This document shows, piece after piece, positions 24,380-35,409 of a stretch of DNA of 64,000 nt. A program made the translations under genes and the position numbers. This stretch comes from Heliocidaris tuberculata (taxonomy: Eukaryota > Echinodermata > Echinoidea > Camarodonta > Echinometridae): assembly GCA_025618425.1 (NCBI GenBank), contig CM046833.1, forward strand, positions 5,910,356 to 5,974,355, in the 5' to 3' direction. Position 1 is the stretch's first letter; each line of letters starts with the position of its first letter. The notes under the pieces are model-generated. The model did no database searches and had not been told where the DNA came from. It was given only the letters and a program-made list of their open reading frames with translations.

Positions 24380-24527
24380 CAGCAAGGAACTCCATAGCGA
24401 TGGTACTTTCTGGATCAAGACCAGCCGGTAAGATGTCCTTGGCGGACTTGGCTGCTCGTCTTCCTTTCATTCTGTTCTTCATCTTGTCCTTCATGTTGGA
24501 GTTGGTCTTCTTGTCCGTAGAGGATTT
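24380..24527 (-). CDS. Exon 43: basic segment
   Basis: 148 nt, phase 0 in and phase 1 out. KSSTDKKTNSNMKDKMKNRM, KGRRAAKSAKDILPAGLDP and ESTIAMEFLAG. Donor GCTG/GTGAGT lies 10-25 nt from a long (GAT)n array. Confidence 0.92.
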
Positions 24528-25041
24528 CTAGACCACAAAGAAAAAGGTGAAAAGGGGGGTTAACAGGTTAATCCTTTCCATGCTGTGGGTGGTACATCCC
24601 ATCCAAAAACATTAGAGTTGAACCGTGTATTAGAGCGAAGAATGTCCACGCTTTTTTTCCCGAAACCATAACAGCAACGGGGAATTGACTGTCAAGTTTA
24701 TTCCCCAAGGAATATATTTTAAGCCCAATGTCACAAAATGAGCACCATAATTCCATTTAGTGCTTGAACATGAGACTTTGCTGTCATAATATGTGCCATT
24801 GTTTGTCATATCCATCCTTGTGTGATAACCATCATTTCCAATTGCAAAAGGTTATTCTTTTCTTCAATTAAATAATCAATCACTCACCTCGACTACTTGA
24901 ACTGTATGTAATAGTAATAATATTAACTATTCTCCGTTTTTCCAACTGCATAAAATATAAGTGAATAAAAATTCTTGAGACAACTATCATGAAAATTCAA
25001 AAGGGGGAATAGTGAAGATTCTAGGGAATCATTGCTCTTAC

Positions 25042-25152
25042 CGACTGCATATCATCGATGATGGCAGCCATCTTGGGTCGGTTGGTAAGGTTGAATTTCC
25101 TCATCCTCTCTTCCATGTCTTCATCAAATCCACCCTTCCTCTTCTCCTCCGC
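25042..25152 (-). CDS. Exon 42: charged helical segment
   Basis: 37 codons, phase 0-0. AEEKRKGGFDEDMEERMRKF is followed by NLTNRPKMAAIIDDMQS. Acceptor CTCTCAG, donor TCG/GTAAGA. Confidence 0.92.
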
Positions 25153-25393
25153 CTGAGAGACGAAACAAGATGCAAAAGAAACTTGTTACATTCATTTCAT
25201 GAAGGCTGTTGTTGAATCTCTACATGATGTGAAGGTACATGTACATATACATTTACAGTGAAACCTGTCTATAAAGACCACTCAAAGGAAAATGAGAAAA
25301 GCGGTCTTTGATTTTCTCCTTGTGATTTGTTATTGTTAGTTGTTTTGTTTATGAAACGTTATACATTTTATTTACCTTCATGCTATATTTTAC

Positions 25394-25500
25394 AGGTCTT
25401 CTGGGTGCACCAGTTGGTCGGGAAGAGGGACCATTACGGTTACAGTGATTAAGTTTGCTTTCCTCTTCCCCGGCAGCTATCTGATGCACTCAGAAGACCT
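25394..25500. repeat. 107-bp fold-back element
   Basis: AGGTCTTCTGGGTGCA pairs with TGCACTCAGAAGACCT (one mismatch), and inside CGGGAAGAGGG pairs with CCTCTTCCCCG. A strong hairpin in intron 41-42. Confidence 0.7.
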
Positions 25501-25694
25501 CCAGTAAGATTGTGCATTAGTAATTGATATTCCTTTAATGTTTGTTTACTCATACTTACATTGCTATATTTTTTGTGAATTGCTGAATAAATAATAAATA
25601 ATAAATAAATAAACAAAGGTGTGCCATGCATACATGTACACACTTTCAGTCATACAATGTAAGTGAATTCAGAGAGCTCCGTAAAGGTACTCAC

Positions 25695-25860
25695 GTCAAG
25701 ATCATCTTCAAGATAGGCCTGTTGCAGCTCAGCAATGAGCTTGTTCTGTTGGAGCATGAGAAGTCTCTGAAGCTTGGCTTGTTCATCCTCATCCTCTTCT
25801 GACATCTCAGGGATGATGTCTTCACTCAGACCCTCCTGCTTGGCCTCCACAAGATGTTTA
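25695..25860 (-). CDS. Exon 41: acidic and coiled-coil segment
   Basis: 166 nt, phase 2 in and phase 0 out. KHLVEAKQEGLSEDIIPEMS, EEDEDEQAKLQRLLMLQQNK and LIAELQQAYLEDDLD. Acidic cluster EEDEDE follows the basic patch of exon 40. Confidence 0.92.
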
Positions 25861-26798
25861 CTGCACAGAATAGTTGGAAAGGTACATTACATGTAATACA
25901 TTTTAATATATATCAGAGAGATGGAGAGAGTATATACATGTACAAGTATATGCATGTAGATAGAAAGATACTTATGGTCAAAATTAATCAGCTTTCCTTC
26001 ATCAAATTGGCAACAATTATTCTTACTATCCACTCCTAATTAGTTTGAAAAATATAAAAATGTTTATCAAATTAACCAGTGTGAATGAAAATTGCAATAT
26101 TTCACAGAAAAATTATCAATTTGTACATGAAAATAGTGGTTATATATTTTACATGGCACTGCCAATTCAGAGACCATAAAGAGGAGTAACAATTAAATTG
26201 CTCTTTTTCGTGAATGGCAGAACGTACTGCATTGGAAATAGACTAAAAATTTCGTGATTTTTTTAAATCCTTCTACACATGTATAATGTGTAATTCCTAG
26301 CATTCTGAATCAAAAGATGTAACCAAAACGTAACTAAAAGGAAACACTGTACTGCTATGGGTTATACATGGACATGTAGATGTATGTGACTGAATGATTT
26401 TGAAAGGAAGTGAAAGAAAGAAACAGAAATGAGACACAAACTGTACAGTGAGATAGAGGGGAGTCAGAGCACACAAAAAAAAAGAGAGAGGGAATAGAAA
26501 ATAGAAAATTAAGACAGACTGAGACAAATGGAGGGAGTAAGGCAATCAACAACAAAAACATCGGACAGATATACATGTAAAGTAAATTAAGAGACAGAGT
26601 GGGAAAGAGAGAATCATGTAGACCGTTAGTATGGAAAAAGAGAGCGCGACAGAAAAAAGGGGAAATTAGAAAAGTGAAATCAAAGAGAAAGAGAAGAAGA
26701 TTCCTTCAATCAAAGAGTGAGAGAGAGAGAGAGGAAAGACAGCAAAACAAAGTTAGACGGATTAACAAGAGAAAGAAGAAGTATTAAGTTTAATTTAC
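25861..26798. other. Intron 40-41
   Basis: About 940 bp. The region 26400-26760 is purine-rich (GAGAGA and AAAGAG runs). No gene is seen; open frames here are simple-sequence artefacts. Confidence 0.6.
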
Positions 26799-26905
26799 CT
26801 GTGAAGCTCCTTCTTCTTGCGAGACCTCTTCTCACCAAGTTTCTTTCTCAGATTCTCTAATTGCTTCTGTTTCTCAGCTTCAATTGAAGATGAAACCTTG
26901 GTTGA
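26799..26905 (-). CDS. Exon 40: basic coiled coil
   Basis: 107 nt, phase 0 in and phase 2 out. STKVSSSIEAEKQKQLENLR is followed by KKLGEKRSRKKKELH. The KRSRKKK run could act as a nuclear-import-like or phospholipid-binding patch, but in a long coil it may be only charge. Donor splits a Ser codon completed by exon 41. Confidence 0.91.
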
Positions 26906-27239
26906 CTAAAAATAAAAATGACAACAAATAAAAATAAGCATATACTGCATTTCTCCTGGTTGTCTGTACATGTATTCCACAATTTTGGTTGTACATGTAT
27001 CAAAAGTAGATTTTGGGATTACATCTATGAAAACTCAACCTAGCAGAATTACTGAAAACTATCAAGGCACAACTAAGGATGAGATGTGGTGTCTATGTTA
27101 ACAACTCCGGCTCCCCAAGTTACCAAACACACATCTTCACTTGAAGTGGTAAAGTGCATTGAGTCCAGTGTACAAATAAATGTACAATTCTTTGACGTCA
27201 GTGGATGTAAAGTGAGGCAAAATGTAGATGAAAGTCTTG

Positions 27240-27312
27240 CCGAAGGATTTCAGTGAAGTGGCATGGACTTGAACCCCAGGCCTGGTGAGCCACAATCAAG
27301 TGACTTCAAACA
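27240..27312 (-). repeat. tRNA-like SINE head
   Basis: Minus strand TGGTCTGTTTGAAGTCACTT with GGGGTTCAAGTCC downstream, the arrangement of pol III box A and box B. Degenerate. Confidence 0.5.
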
Positions 27313-27371
27313 GACCACAGCATCTCCCTTACACTTTGTATTATGAATGAATTTACGTTGCTGGAAATTAC

Positions 27372-27491
27372 CTGCAAGACGAAATCTTCTATGAGTTTCT
27401 CCTTCTCCTGTTCTGTCTTGGCCTCTTTAAGTTTGGCTCTGAGCTCCTCCTTCATGGTCTTTATCTTCTCCTCCTTCTGCTCCTCATGACT
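27372..27491 (-). CDS. Exon 39: coiled coil
   Basis: 40 codons, phase 0-0. SHEEQKEEKIKTMKEELRAK is followed by LKEAKTEQEKEKLIEDFVLQ, a textbook charged heptad pattern. Acceptor TTCTCAG, donor CAG/GTAATT. Confidence 0.93.
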
Positions 27492-27663
27492 CTGAGAAGA
27501 CGGAAGCAAAGATGAGGAGAAGGTTATCAGTAACGCCATCACTCACCTTAAAAGTGATGGCTAGAAGATAGGGCACTAAAGTAAAGCTTTATATTTTGAT
27601 ATCAAATGACTTGTTTCGAGGGGTATAGGAGACAAGAATATTGCTCAAGTATAATCATACTGG

Positions 27664-27992
27664 GAGGTGTTTCATAAAGCTGTTCGTAAAGTTACGAACG
27701 ACTTTACGCACGACTGGTACCTGTTCTTGAGTGCTTATCAGATTCTCAATCATTTCGATTCCCATCAGCTAAAGTTGAAATCCGATCTTTGTGGATTAAA
27801 ATTCTTGCTGTTAAACAAGCATCCGAATGCAAAGTTTATTATTTTGTCAAAACTGATTAGGGTTATTGGAAATTCAGTCCCACATGTTGAAACACCACGG
27901 AAAATCTGGGATATCTCATTTAGCACAAGAACATATCGCCAGTCGTGCGTAAAGTCGTTCGTAACTTACGAACAGCTTTATGAAACACCCCC
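27664..27992. mobile_element. MITE with about 50-bp inverted ends (GGTGTTTCATAAAG family)
   Basis: GTGTTTCATAAAGCTGTTCG...ACGACTGG is mirrored at the right end (27949-27992). CTGG flanks both sides (27660-27663, 27993-27996), a possible 4-bp target duplication. Confidence 0.82.
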
Positions 27993-28079
27993 CTGGTGTG
28001 TTTTCGTTCTTCTTTCTTCTCCTTCCTCTTTATCTTCTTTTGATTGCTCCTCTTAACCTTCCTCTCCCTTTTACTCTTC

Positions 28080-28340
28080 TTCTTCATCTCTTCTTCTTCT
28101 TCTTTCTTTCTTTCTTCCTTCTTCTTCTTCTTCTTCTTCTTCTTCTTCTTCTTCTTCTTCGTCTTCCTCTTCCTCTTCCTCTTCCTCTTCCTCTTCCTCT
28201 TCCTCTTCCTCTTCCTCTTCCTCTTCCTCTTCCTCTTCCTCTTCCTCTTCCTCTTCCTCTTCTTCTTCTTCTTCTTCTCCTCTTTCTTCTTCTTCTTCAC
28301 CATCACCATCATCATCATCATCATCACCATCACCATCATT
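28080..28340. repeat. (TTC)n and (CTTCCT)n pyrimidine array plus (CAT)n
   Basis: Pure pyrimidine strand over about 220 bp, with (TTC)n turning into a regular hexamer CTTCCT array, then (CAT)n next to the exon 38 donor. Confidence 0.97.
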
Positions 28341-28350
28341 TCTATTTTAC

Positions 28351-28529
28351 CTTGATGATTGCATTGATAGACTTGATCTCCTCTCCTCTAAGTTCTTCCT
28401 CCAGCTTCACACATTCCAGGGTCTGTCTTTCCACCAGCGTCTTGGCCATCTCTGTCTTACTCTCCTCTGTCAGGGACTGTAGGGTATCCTGGACAACCAG
28501 CTTGCTTCTGATGTCATGAGAGCTCACAG
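28351..28529 (-). CDS. Exon 38: coiled coil
   Basis: 179 nt, phase 1 in and phase 0 out. AVSSHDIRSKLVVQDTLQSL is followed by EESKTEMAKTLVERQTLECV. Donor AAG/GTAAAA is followed within about 10 nt by (GAT)n and then a long pyrimidine/purine array. Confidence 0.92.
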
Positions 28530-28780
28530 CTGCAAAGCCACAAGGAAATGAAAGATATTTTTTGTTTGCTGACAATGAATGTGAGCAGTGCGAAGAAATG
28601 CTGTGAGATTTTAGTGCCCCTGGTTGAATTAGAGCATTATGAATGAGGTATGGGGGCATAAGCATACAAGAAATACATGTACAAGTATGCCACTTCCTAG
28701 TTTCTTGTTGCTCACCGAACGCTCTGAATATACTTTCATGGAAGTATTACCGTTTAGAAGATTCTTTTTGTCACATTTAA

Positions 28781-29289
28781 AGGGAAGGTTGAGTTCTGGG
28801 AAAGGTGAAAAATAATTTATGAGCTTTCTCATTCTTTTTATGTCAGTTTGGAAGAATGACAGTAGAAATGTCCCTTGAAAACGATTTTCCCTCACATGCC
28901 CTCATATTCGAAATACGACAAGAAATAGCTGAAATGTTCTGGCCGAACATTCATCCACATTGTGTGTGCAGTCCCATATACCCATTTCTGTGTGCATTGC
29001 ATGTGCTTTTAAATAAAAATGGGTCAATGTCTTATCATTCTGATAATTCCAGATCCTCACAGTAGTATGTAGATATAATCAACCTTCACCCTATTGCTTT
29101 AAGACCATTTCCTTCAAAATGAATCGCATGACCAGGGCCCTGTTTCATAAAGCTTGTCATCAATGACACGTTGCAATAACTGTTATAAGCTACAGAAATC
29201 CTTGCATCTGACTGGCTGAGAGCAAATTTGTCAGTAAAAATCACTCACAAGACACTTGATGAAACACCCCCCAGAACCCAACTTTATCT
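28781..29289. mobile_element. TTAA-flanked MITE, family B, copy 1, with a nested element
   Basis: Left end AGGGAAGGTTGAGTTCTGGG and right end CCAGAACCCAACTTTATCT are inverted and bounded by TTAA (28777-28780, 29290-29293). Matches 57833-58212 except for the insertion at 29136-29270. Confidence 0.8.
29136..29270. mobile_element. Nested MITE inside family B copy 1
   Basis: CCTGTTTCATAAAGCTTG and GATGAAACACCCCC form the ends; CCAG occurs on both sides (29132-29135, 29271-29274) and is single in the uninterrupted copy at 58 kb. Confidence 0.78.
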
Positions 29290-29324
29290 TTAAGCTGTAG
29301 AAGAATTTGGTAATCTCTACTGAC

Positions 29325-29490
29325 CTGCTGTCTGTGGTCTTGTATCAGCGGCAGCGGCTTGGAGCAGATTGATAGTCGTTTTGCCTCCAGGCTGACCCGG
29401 TGGTACATAGCCTTGCTGTTGGTTAATATTGACTCCATAGTTGGCTCCCTGGGCAATGCTGCGATTGATGATGCTATTGGCACCTCCGAT
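29325..29490 (-). CDS. Exon 37: Gly/Gln/Asn-rich linker
   Basis: 166 nt, phase 0 in and phase 1 out. IGGANSIINRSIAQGANYGV, NINQQQGYVPPGQPGGK and TTINLLQAAAADTRPQTAG. Low-complexity and probably flexible, forming a hinge between coils. Acceptor TTGTATAG, donor GCAG/GTCAGT. Confidence 0.9.
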
Positions 29491-30102
29491 CTATACAAAG
29501 CAAGAAACGAATGCCATGTTACACTATCACAAGTTTCTCTTAGTACCGTTGTTGACAGATCTTCATCAAAGTTATTTTGACACAAGGACTTTGAACTATG
29601 TTAACAGACCTTTTTTTTTGTTGAAAATCTTATACTAATAAAAACAGTGAAGAAGGTAAAAAATAAACAAATTTTTTAAATAGGCAGAAGTCCATTCTCA
29701 AATGACGATCAAACTCACGGTGCATTTTCTCAGAGATTCTTGACCAAAACGTCTCGCTAGAAAAGGTCAAATAATCGATGCATCATTCCAGCTTATGACC
29801 ATCAACTTTACTGTGTACATGTATCTTCTCAAAAGATTCTTGAACAAGGAATATTATTGCAGAAATTGAGGGGATTTACCCAGATAATTGAATCCTCTTC
29901 CAACACAACATTGACTTCGGGAATATTTTATATCGACATTTCAACAGGGAAAAATAGGTGCCGAATATGGCCAAGTTTCATAATTGATCATTGTCTTTTA
30001 TACAGTTTTTTCTCCATATTAATGTTGTAGATGTACATGTACTTATCTCATATTAATTGAGAAACTGCTCTAGAAATGCACCTCAGTAAAGATATTACTC
30101 AC
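29491..30102. other. Intron 36-37
   Basis: About 610 bp, AT-rich; no element or gene recognised. Confidence 0.55.
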
Positions 30103-30312
30103 AGTGACCGACGTTGACCCTCCGCCTTGTAACCCTTGGATGAGTTCAGCAGAGAGGGTAAAGGTTGATCCTCTCTCCAGCATCGCAATCAGCTGTTTCA
30201 GGAGTGGGATGACCTCTCGGCTGGACTGCTCCGTTGCCGTGGTATCACCGTAAACACCGGCGATGGTGGCATCGTAAGTTCCAGCGATGTAGATGGCGTT
30301 GGTCAACAGAGC
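30103..30312 (-). CDS. Exon 36: helical segment and Gly/Ser linker
   Basis: 70 codons, phase 0-0. ALLTNAIYIAGTYDATIAGV, SREVIPLLKQLIAMLERGST and QGLQGGGSTSVT. It interrupts the coiled coil with a more globular stretch. Confidence 0.92.
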
Positions 30313-30889
30313 CTGACGAATGGAAGAAGGAAACAGATGTTCATGCATTCATTTAGAATAGACCGGTTCTGCAATGTATTCAAATTTATGCACACTTCTT
30401 CACTGAGCACCTAGTGACGAGCTATTTCGATAACCTGCTTTTCATAAAGGAGCCTCAATTCTTGGAATTAAGTTTGCATACATTACTTGTTGCTATGCCC
30501 GGCAAGCTTTCAGGTTGTCAAGAACAACCTTTGTTTGAAAGATATGTATAAAATTTGCGTACATGTACATTACCGAAGCGGTCTATTATGAGAGAATGAA
30601 AGCAGCATTTCACAACACTTCAAACTTACATGTACTTTACGACAATGCCTACACACACAGTATATTGATTTTAATTGTAATTCTTATTCCAAGTCCCAAC
30701 TTATTCATCTTCATCACCACTTCTAATTCTGCTTGTCAGGTACACTGCTTTCATTGTAACACAGAGGCAATCATTACCAACAACACTACAATAGTAATTA
30801 CAGATACATGTAAATGTACATGTACATGCACCATTGACTACATGTTACCACCAACAAAACAACCACCATTCATTTTATCATCCCACTAA

Positions 30890-31275
30890 CACCTTCATCA
30901 TCATCAAAATCATCACCATTACCACCATCACTACCACCATGATCACCATCGTCATCATCACCATCACTATAACTACCACCATCATCACCACCATCAACAT
31001 CACTACCACTACCACCACCACCATCATCACCATACATGTATCTACCACCATCATCGTCATCATCACCATCACTATAACTACCACCATCATCACCACCATC
31101 AATATCACTACCACTACCACCACCACCATACATGTACATGTATCTATCACCATCATCGTCATCATCAACATCACTAACACTACCATCATTACCATCATCA
31201 TCATCACCACCACCATCGTAATCATTGTCATCACTACCACCACCATTATTACCTCAAGCATCACCATCACCAACA
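30890..31275. repeat. (CAT)n/(CAC)n microsatellite array
   Basis: Triplets of CAT, CAC and ACC with an internal higher-order duplication (30945-31030 versus 31043-31130, both CATCATCACCATCACTATAA-type). Ends about 12 nt from the exon 35 donor. Confidence 0.97.
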
Positions 31276-31286
31276 TTTTTGCCTAC

Positions 31287-31463
31287 CTTAGCCTCCAGTG
31301 TGAGCAGTTCACTCCTCTCTCGTCCATACTCCATAGAGGCATGGTCCTCATCGATGTTCTCGGTCCTGCTCATGAGCTGGTCTTTTAGGTCTGATAAGAG
31401 CCTGGCCTTGGCCTGGCGGTAACGATGGAGGGCACCGGCCTCAGCATCTGGGTTCAAGGCATC
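31287..31463 (-). CDS. Exon 35: coiled coil
   Basis: 59 codons, phase 0-0. DALNPDAEAGALHRYRQAKA is followed by RLLSDLKDQLMSRTENIDED. A (GAT)n/(GGT)n-rich array starts about 12 nt past the donor AAG/GTAGGC. Confidence 0.92.
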
Positions 31464-31945
31464 CTGAAATGACAGTAAAGTGAAATGAATTTTAGGCGAT
31501 TCCGTAACAGAAAAAAAGAAGAAATTTTGACAACATTTCAGCAAAATTATTAAAAGTTTCATTGCTGGGGAATCTTAAAGTACATGTAAGATCAGAGTGA
31601 TATATTCATCACTGGTCACTACAAGTGATTCATGTTTTGTTTTTTTGTGGGGGGGGGGGGAATAAAGGTACATGTACATTTGGTACAGGACATCCCAGTT
31701 TCCCAATTACCATTCCATTAATCCTATTATATCAATGTTGATAATGTCAAGTGGAACCAAAGTACGATGTAATATTTGTGAAAATAAGGGGACCAGTCAC
31801 CAATGAAACATAATTTGTAGTTTGTTAGCAGACAGCAAGCCATCCCCAACTTCATTACTGAGACCAAAAGATACCAATCTTTTCTTTTCTCTCTCTCTCT
31901 CTCTCTCTCCATTCCCTTCAACTTACATCTTTACGACCATCTTAC

Positions 31946-32079
31946 CTGTAATTCATCCATCCTCTCCTTGTATTTAGCCTCCTCAGCCTGTAGTCTGTTA
32001 TGGAACTTACGCACTGTGTCATTGTACTTGGTGTGTGCGACGTTATGCTTCTCTGCAGCTATTCGCTCTGGCTCATCAC
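31946..32079 (-). CDS. Exon 34: coiled coil
   Basis: 134 nt, phase 1 in and phase 0 out. GDEPERIAAEKHNVAHTKYN is followed by DTVRKFHNRLQAEEAKYKE. Acceptor TTTATCTAG, donor CAG/GTAAGA. Confidence 0.92.
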
Positions 32080-33159
32080 CTAGATAAAATCACAATGAGG
32101 TCGAATCAAACAGTTACATTTTTAGAACATATTCCCAAGCCATAAAATTACTTTGCATGCCATTAAAGTAATCCATCTGTTAGTATGCATCCACATAGAG
32201 TACCATATACAAATGGTTAGAAAGAAACCAGCATTCTGGAGTGAAGCATTTAATAATAATAATAACTTGCATTTAGTATGCTCTCCATAGCACAACTAGA
32301 TGTACAGAGCTGCCAACTTAAATATCCACCTTTCGGGAAGAATTTACAGAGAAATCAGGGAGATCTTTCTCTATTACACACAATTCAATGGAAGAAATCA
32401 ATGTATGAATCAGGGAGATTGTTGAAAATCTGGCGTTTTTCACTCTAAAATCAGCTCATTTTCAGGGAGCCTCCCTGACAATCAGGGAGACTTGGCAGCT
32501 CTGGATGTATATCACAGCATTTACAAACTTAATAATACATAATAACTATATAATAACATAATATTAGTACATTTATAAAAGAAAAGACATGCATGCTAAT
32601 GAACTTTGTAAAACATTTCACAAGAATCCATTTTTCTGTTCAAACCATCAGTTGAGGTATATATATTTTTTATATCATTATTTAAACCATTGCCTACGGA
32701 AGCTGGGTTGTCCCTGTATTAACCACTACCATGCTGTGGGCGGCAAATCCCGCCAAAAAATTGGAGTGTTGACTGTCCCGTTGAGGCTCAGAATGGCTTG
32801 AAAATTATACCTCATGCAGAAACCTGTGCCTTCAATATATTGTTTATTCCGATGCTATATATCTTTGCCCAGTTTGCTCAAGAAAAAACTCAGTGAAAGT
32901 TTAATAATACAATCATGTATTTAACTCTTGAAAGTTCATTTTTGACAACTGCTCAAAAATCCAGTGGCATGGAAGGGATTAAAAGAGATGTCCATAGTCA
33001 ATTGGATAAATCAGGAATTTCAATCAAATTAATACTATGATTCACTTTAAATCAGCGATTTCCTTTTTTCCATCATAATTTACTCTAATGAAATCAACCC
33101 TGATATATTTCTGTTTTTCCAACCCTGAAGACTTCATGCTATTTCCATGGTAACCTTAC
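32080..33159. other. Intron 33-34
   Basis: About 1.1 kb; contains the family C element at 32723-32978 and AT-rich sequence. No gene. Confidence 0.6.
32723..32978 (+). mobile_element. TTAA-flanked MITE, family C
   Basis: CCACTACCATGCTGTGGGCG at the left and GGCATGGAAGGGA at the right, bounded by TTAA (32719-32722, 32979-32982). Non-coding. Confidence 0.65.
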
Positions 33160-33301
33160 CTAGTGAGAGGATAGCCATGATGAAGGATGGCAGGATGTTA
33201 CCAAGCTCCTCAGTAGACTCAGTTCTCCTCTCCACCTCCCTACGCTGGTAGTCCTCTATAGTCTTGGCTTGCTCAGCAAGGGTTTCAAGTGCCTCTTCAA
33301 C
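33160..33301 (-). CDS. Exon 33: coiled coil
   Basis: 142 nt, phase 0 in and phase 1 out. VEEALETLAEQAKTIEDYQR is followed by REVERRTESTEELGNILPSF and IMAILSLG. The last 14 residues are hydrophobic but too short for a membrane span. Confidence 0.92.
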
Positions 33302-33731
33302 CTGTGCCAAAGGGAGAAAAATATTGCAGTATTACATGCATTAAACATTTTTTTGCAATTACATGATTGTATGACTATCAGAATGAATTTCTAAGCTCCT
33401 TCCAAATTTTAAAATTGTACAATTTACTCTTCTTTATACTCTTCCTAATCTTTTTCTTTTTTTCTTCTTCTCTCTCTCTCTCTCTCTTTCTTTCAAACCT
33501 GAACTTCTAGAAGTAGTACTTTTCTCTGAATGAGTACTCATAAATCCTTCTTGGGAAAATCTATGGAACAACATTGTCCTGTATACTCTGTGTTGTATCC
33601 AGAATAACAAAAAGCATCTGTATTAAAGAGAAACGATAATTGAAGCTTGGAATCATACACTGTATGTATGATACATGTACATGTATGTATCTGTATCTGT
33701 AAATTTGGTGATGCAGTCAGTTATTCAATGG

Positions 33732-33932
33732 TCCAAATTCACGAAAGAGGTTTACTTTAAACCATGGTCTAAACCGTGGTTTAAACCTCCGCCGTGGACT
33801 GAATTAAGCGTAAATAAACGTATATGAGCGCAGTGCTGTCTGCTCATTGGGCAAGAGGACATGGGCATACTACACTTCTGGAGGTCTAAACAATGGTTTG
33901 AAATAAAACTATTTCTTGAATTCGGGCTAATA
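33732..33932. repeat. Inverted-repeat element
   Basis: AATTCACGAAAGAGGTTTAC followed by CATGGTCTAAACC pairs with the right end, which contains GGTCTAAACAATGG and TTCTTGAATTCGGG. About 200 bp. Confidence 0.72.
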
Positions 33933-34001
33933 TGTCAGTAATAATAATCTCTATTCATATTGAACGATCCAGTATACATATACATGTCCATGTAAAAATA
34001 C

Positions 34002-34142
34002 CTTGTGTGGTGCAAGATTCTCAATCTCTAAAATGAGTTGATGGGTGAGGTGGGACTCTACTGTGATCATCTCATCCTCCCGTTGCCGTTGACGACGCCA
34101 GAAGCCACGCCTAGCAACCAGCTCATCTTCAATCATGGAAAC
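34002..34142 (-). CDS. Exon 32: coiled-coil start
   Basis: 47 codons, phase 0-0. VSMIEDELVARRGFWRRQRQ, then REDEMITVESHLTHQLILEI. Heptad spacing and charge fit coiled coil. Acceptor TTCCAAG, donor AAG/GTATTT. Confidence 0.92.
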
Positions 34143-34297
34143 CTTGGAAGTAGGGTACAATGATCAATATCAAAGTTGAAACGTACAGAAAAACTGCATT
34201 TACAATATTTCAAAAGAGGATGGGTGTCTGAGCCTTTTTAATGTATTTCGTCAATTGAAACATTCTCAAATTTTGATGCATTCTTAAAGTATCTACA

Positions 34298-34515
34298 TGC
34301 ACTAGCGTCTTTTGGCAAGACATTAATCCACATTTGCCACTCTCCACCCAGGTGTTAAATGGGTACCTGGCAGGATTTATTCCTTGAAATGCACTGTGCG
34401 CTGATTACGGCTGACGGAGCTAAAGCCAGGGTAATAATATCCAAACCCTTTGGAAGCGCATAGGGACGTTATATCATAATGTGATATGCGCTATACAAGA
34501 ACGGTTTATTATTAT
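34298..34515 (+). repeat. SINE-like element ending in an ATT-rich tail
   Basis: CTTTTGGCAAGACATTAATC through GCGCTATACAAGAACGG then TTATTATTA. The same sequence occurs inverted at 44327-44560. Confidence 0.75.
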
Positions 34516-35254
34516 GTATATTGTATGTAATTTTTTGTTCCTCTCTTGGAAACTGTACATGTAGGCCTACATTCAAACCATGATGAAGGGCATAACATGC
34601 TAACATCTAACTATCGTTGCAAATTTCATCAATAATTGACTACATGTACCTTGTGTAGGAACACAAAACACAATGGGGGGGGGGGGGAATTAACTGACAA
34701 TTTATTCTGATAAAAATGTCAGGAATATAAAAGCTTAGAACAGTTTGAGGCTCATAGCTACACATGTATGTACATGTACAGGCCAAGGAACATTTGGAAT
34801 AAGTGTGTTTTAAGGGCAGACTTAAACGTATTGTATTTAATGTTTCTAAGAGATTCGTGGAGGGGGGGGGGGGCTATTCCATAAAACTGGGGCAGTATGG
34901 GCAAAGGAACGTTCCCCATATATGTACATGTATGTCTTTGTATGAATAGGAGGAACAATAAACAAAATCTTTTTACATGATCAAAGATTTCTTGTTGGTC
35001 TGTATGCAGTGAGTAAGTCATTTAGATATTAAGAGGGAGCTAGTCCATGAAAACATTCATAAGCTAATAACAGTACCTTGAACTTGATGCGACACTGGAC
35101 TGGTAACCAATGTAAATTACATAAGTCAGGGAATATTGAGTCATTTCTTTGTGCGTGTAACTAGTCACGCTGCTTAATTTTGGATGGTTTGTAGTCTTTG
35201 AATTTGGCGATTAAAGCATAAACCATCCATGATAAAGATAACTTGTTAACTTAC
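34516..35254. other. Intron 31-32, second half
   Basis: G-runs at 34676-34688 and 34862-34872; no gene seen. Confidence 0.55.
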
Positions 35255-35409
35255 TGCTCCAAGAGGAGGCTTGGCCTTCTTGGCCCCGCCCGAGAGGGTG
35301 ACAGGAACCACTGTGCCGTTCTCAGCATTGATGCGGACACCTGTTACAGGACTGAGGTCGCCGGTCACAGGGTCAACAGCCTTGTGACCTATCATGATTG
35401 GTACTAGAC
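35255..35409 (-). CDS. Exon 31: last DPxTG repeats
   Basis: 155 nt, phase 1 in and phase 0 out. GLVPIMIGHKAVDPVTGDLS, PVTGVRINAENGTVVPV and TLSGGAKKAKPPLGA. After this exon the protein turns to coiled coil. Acceptor TTTTTACAG, donor GCA/GTAAGT. Confidence 0.92.

Noticed and set aside
27920..28519. Open frames with Lys-Arg or Phe-Leu runs
   Set aside because: They come from the pyrimidine/purine hexamer array and lack codon structure outside it.
33160..33270. A second membrane span at the end of exon 33
   Set aside because: The hydrophobic stretch (about 14 residues) is too short and sits within a coiled-coil context.
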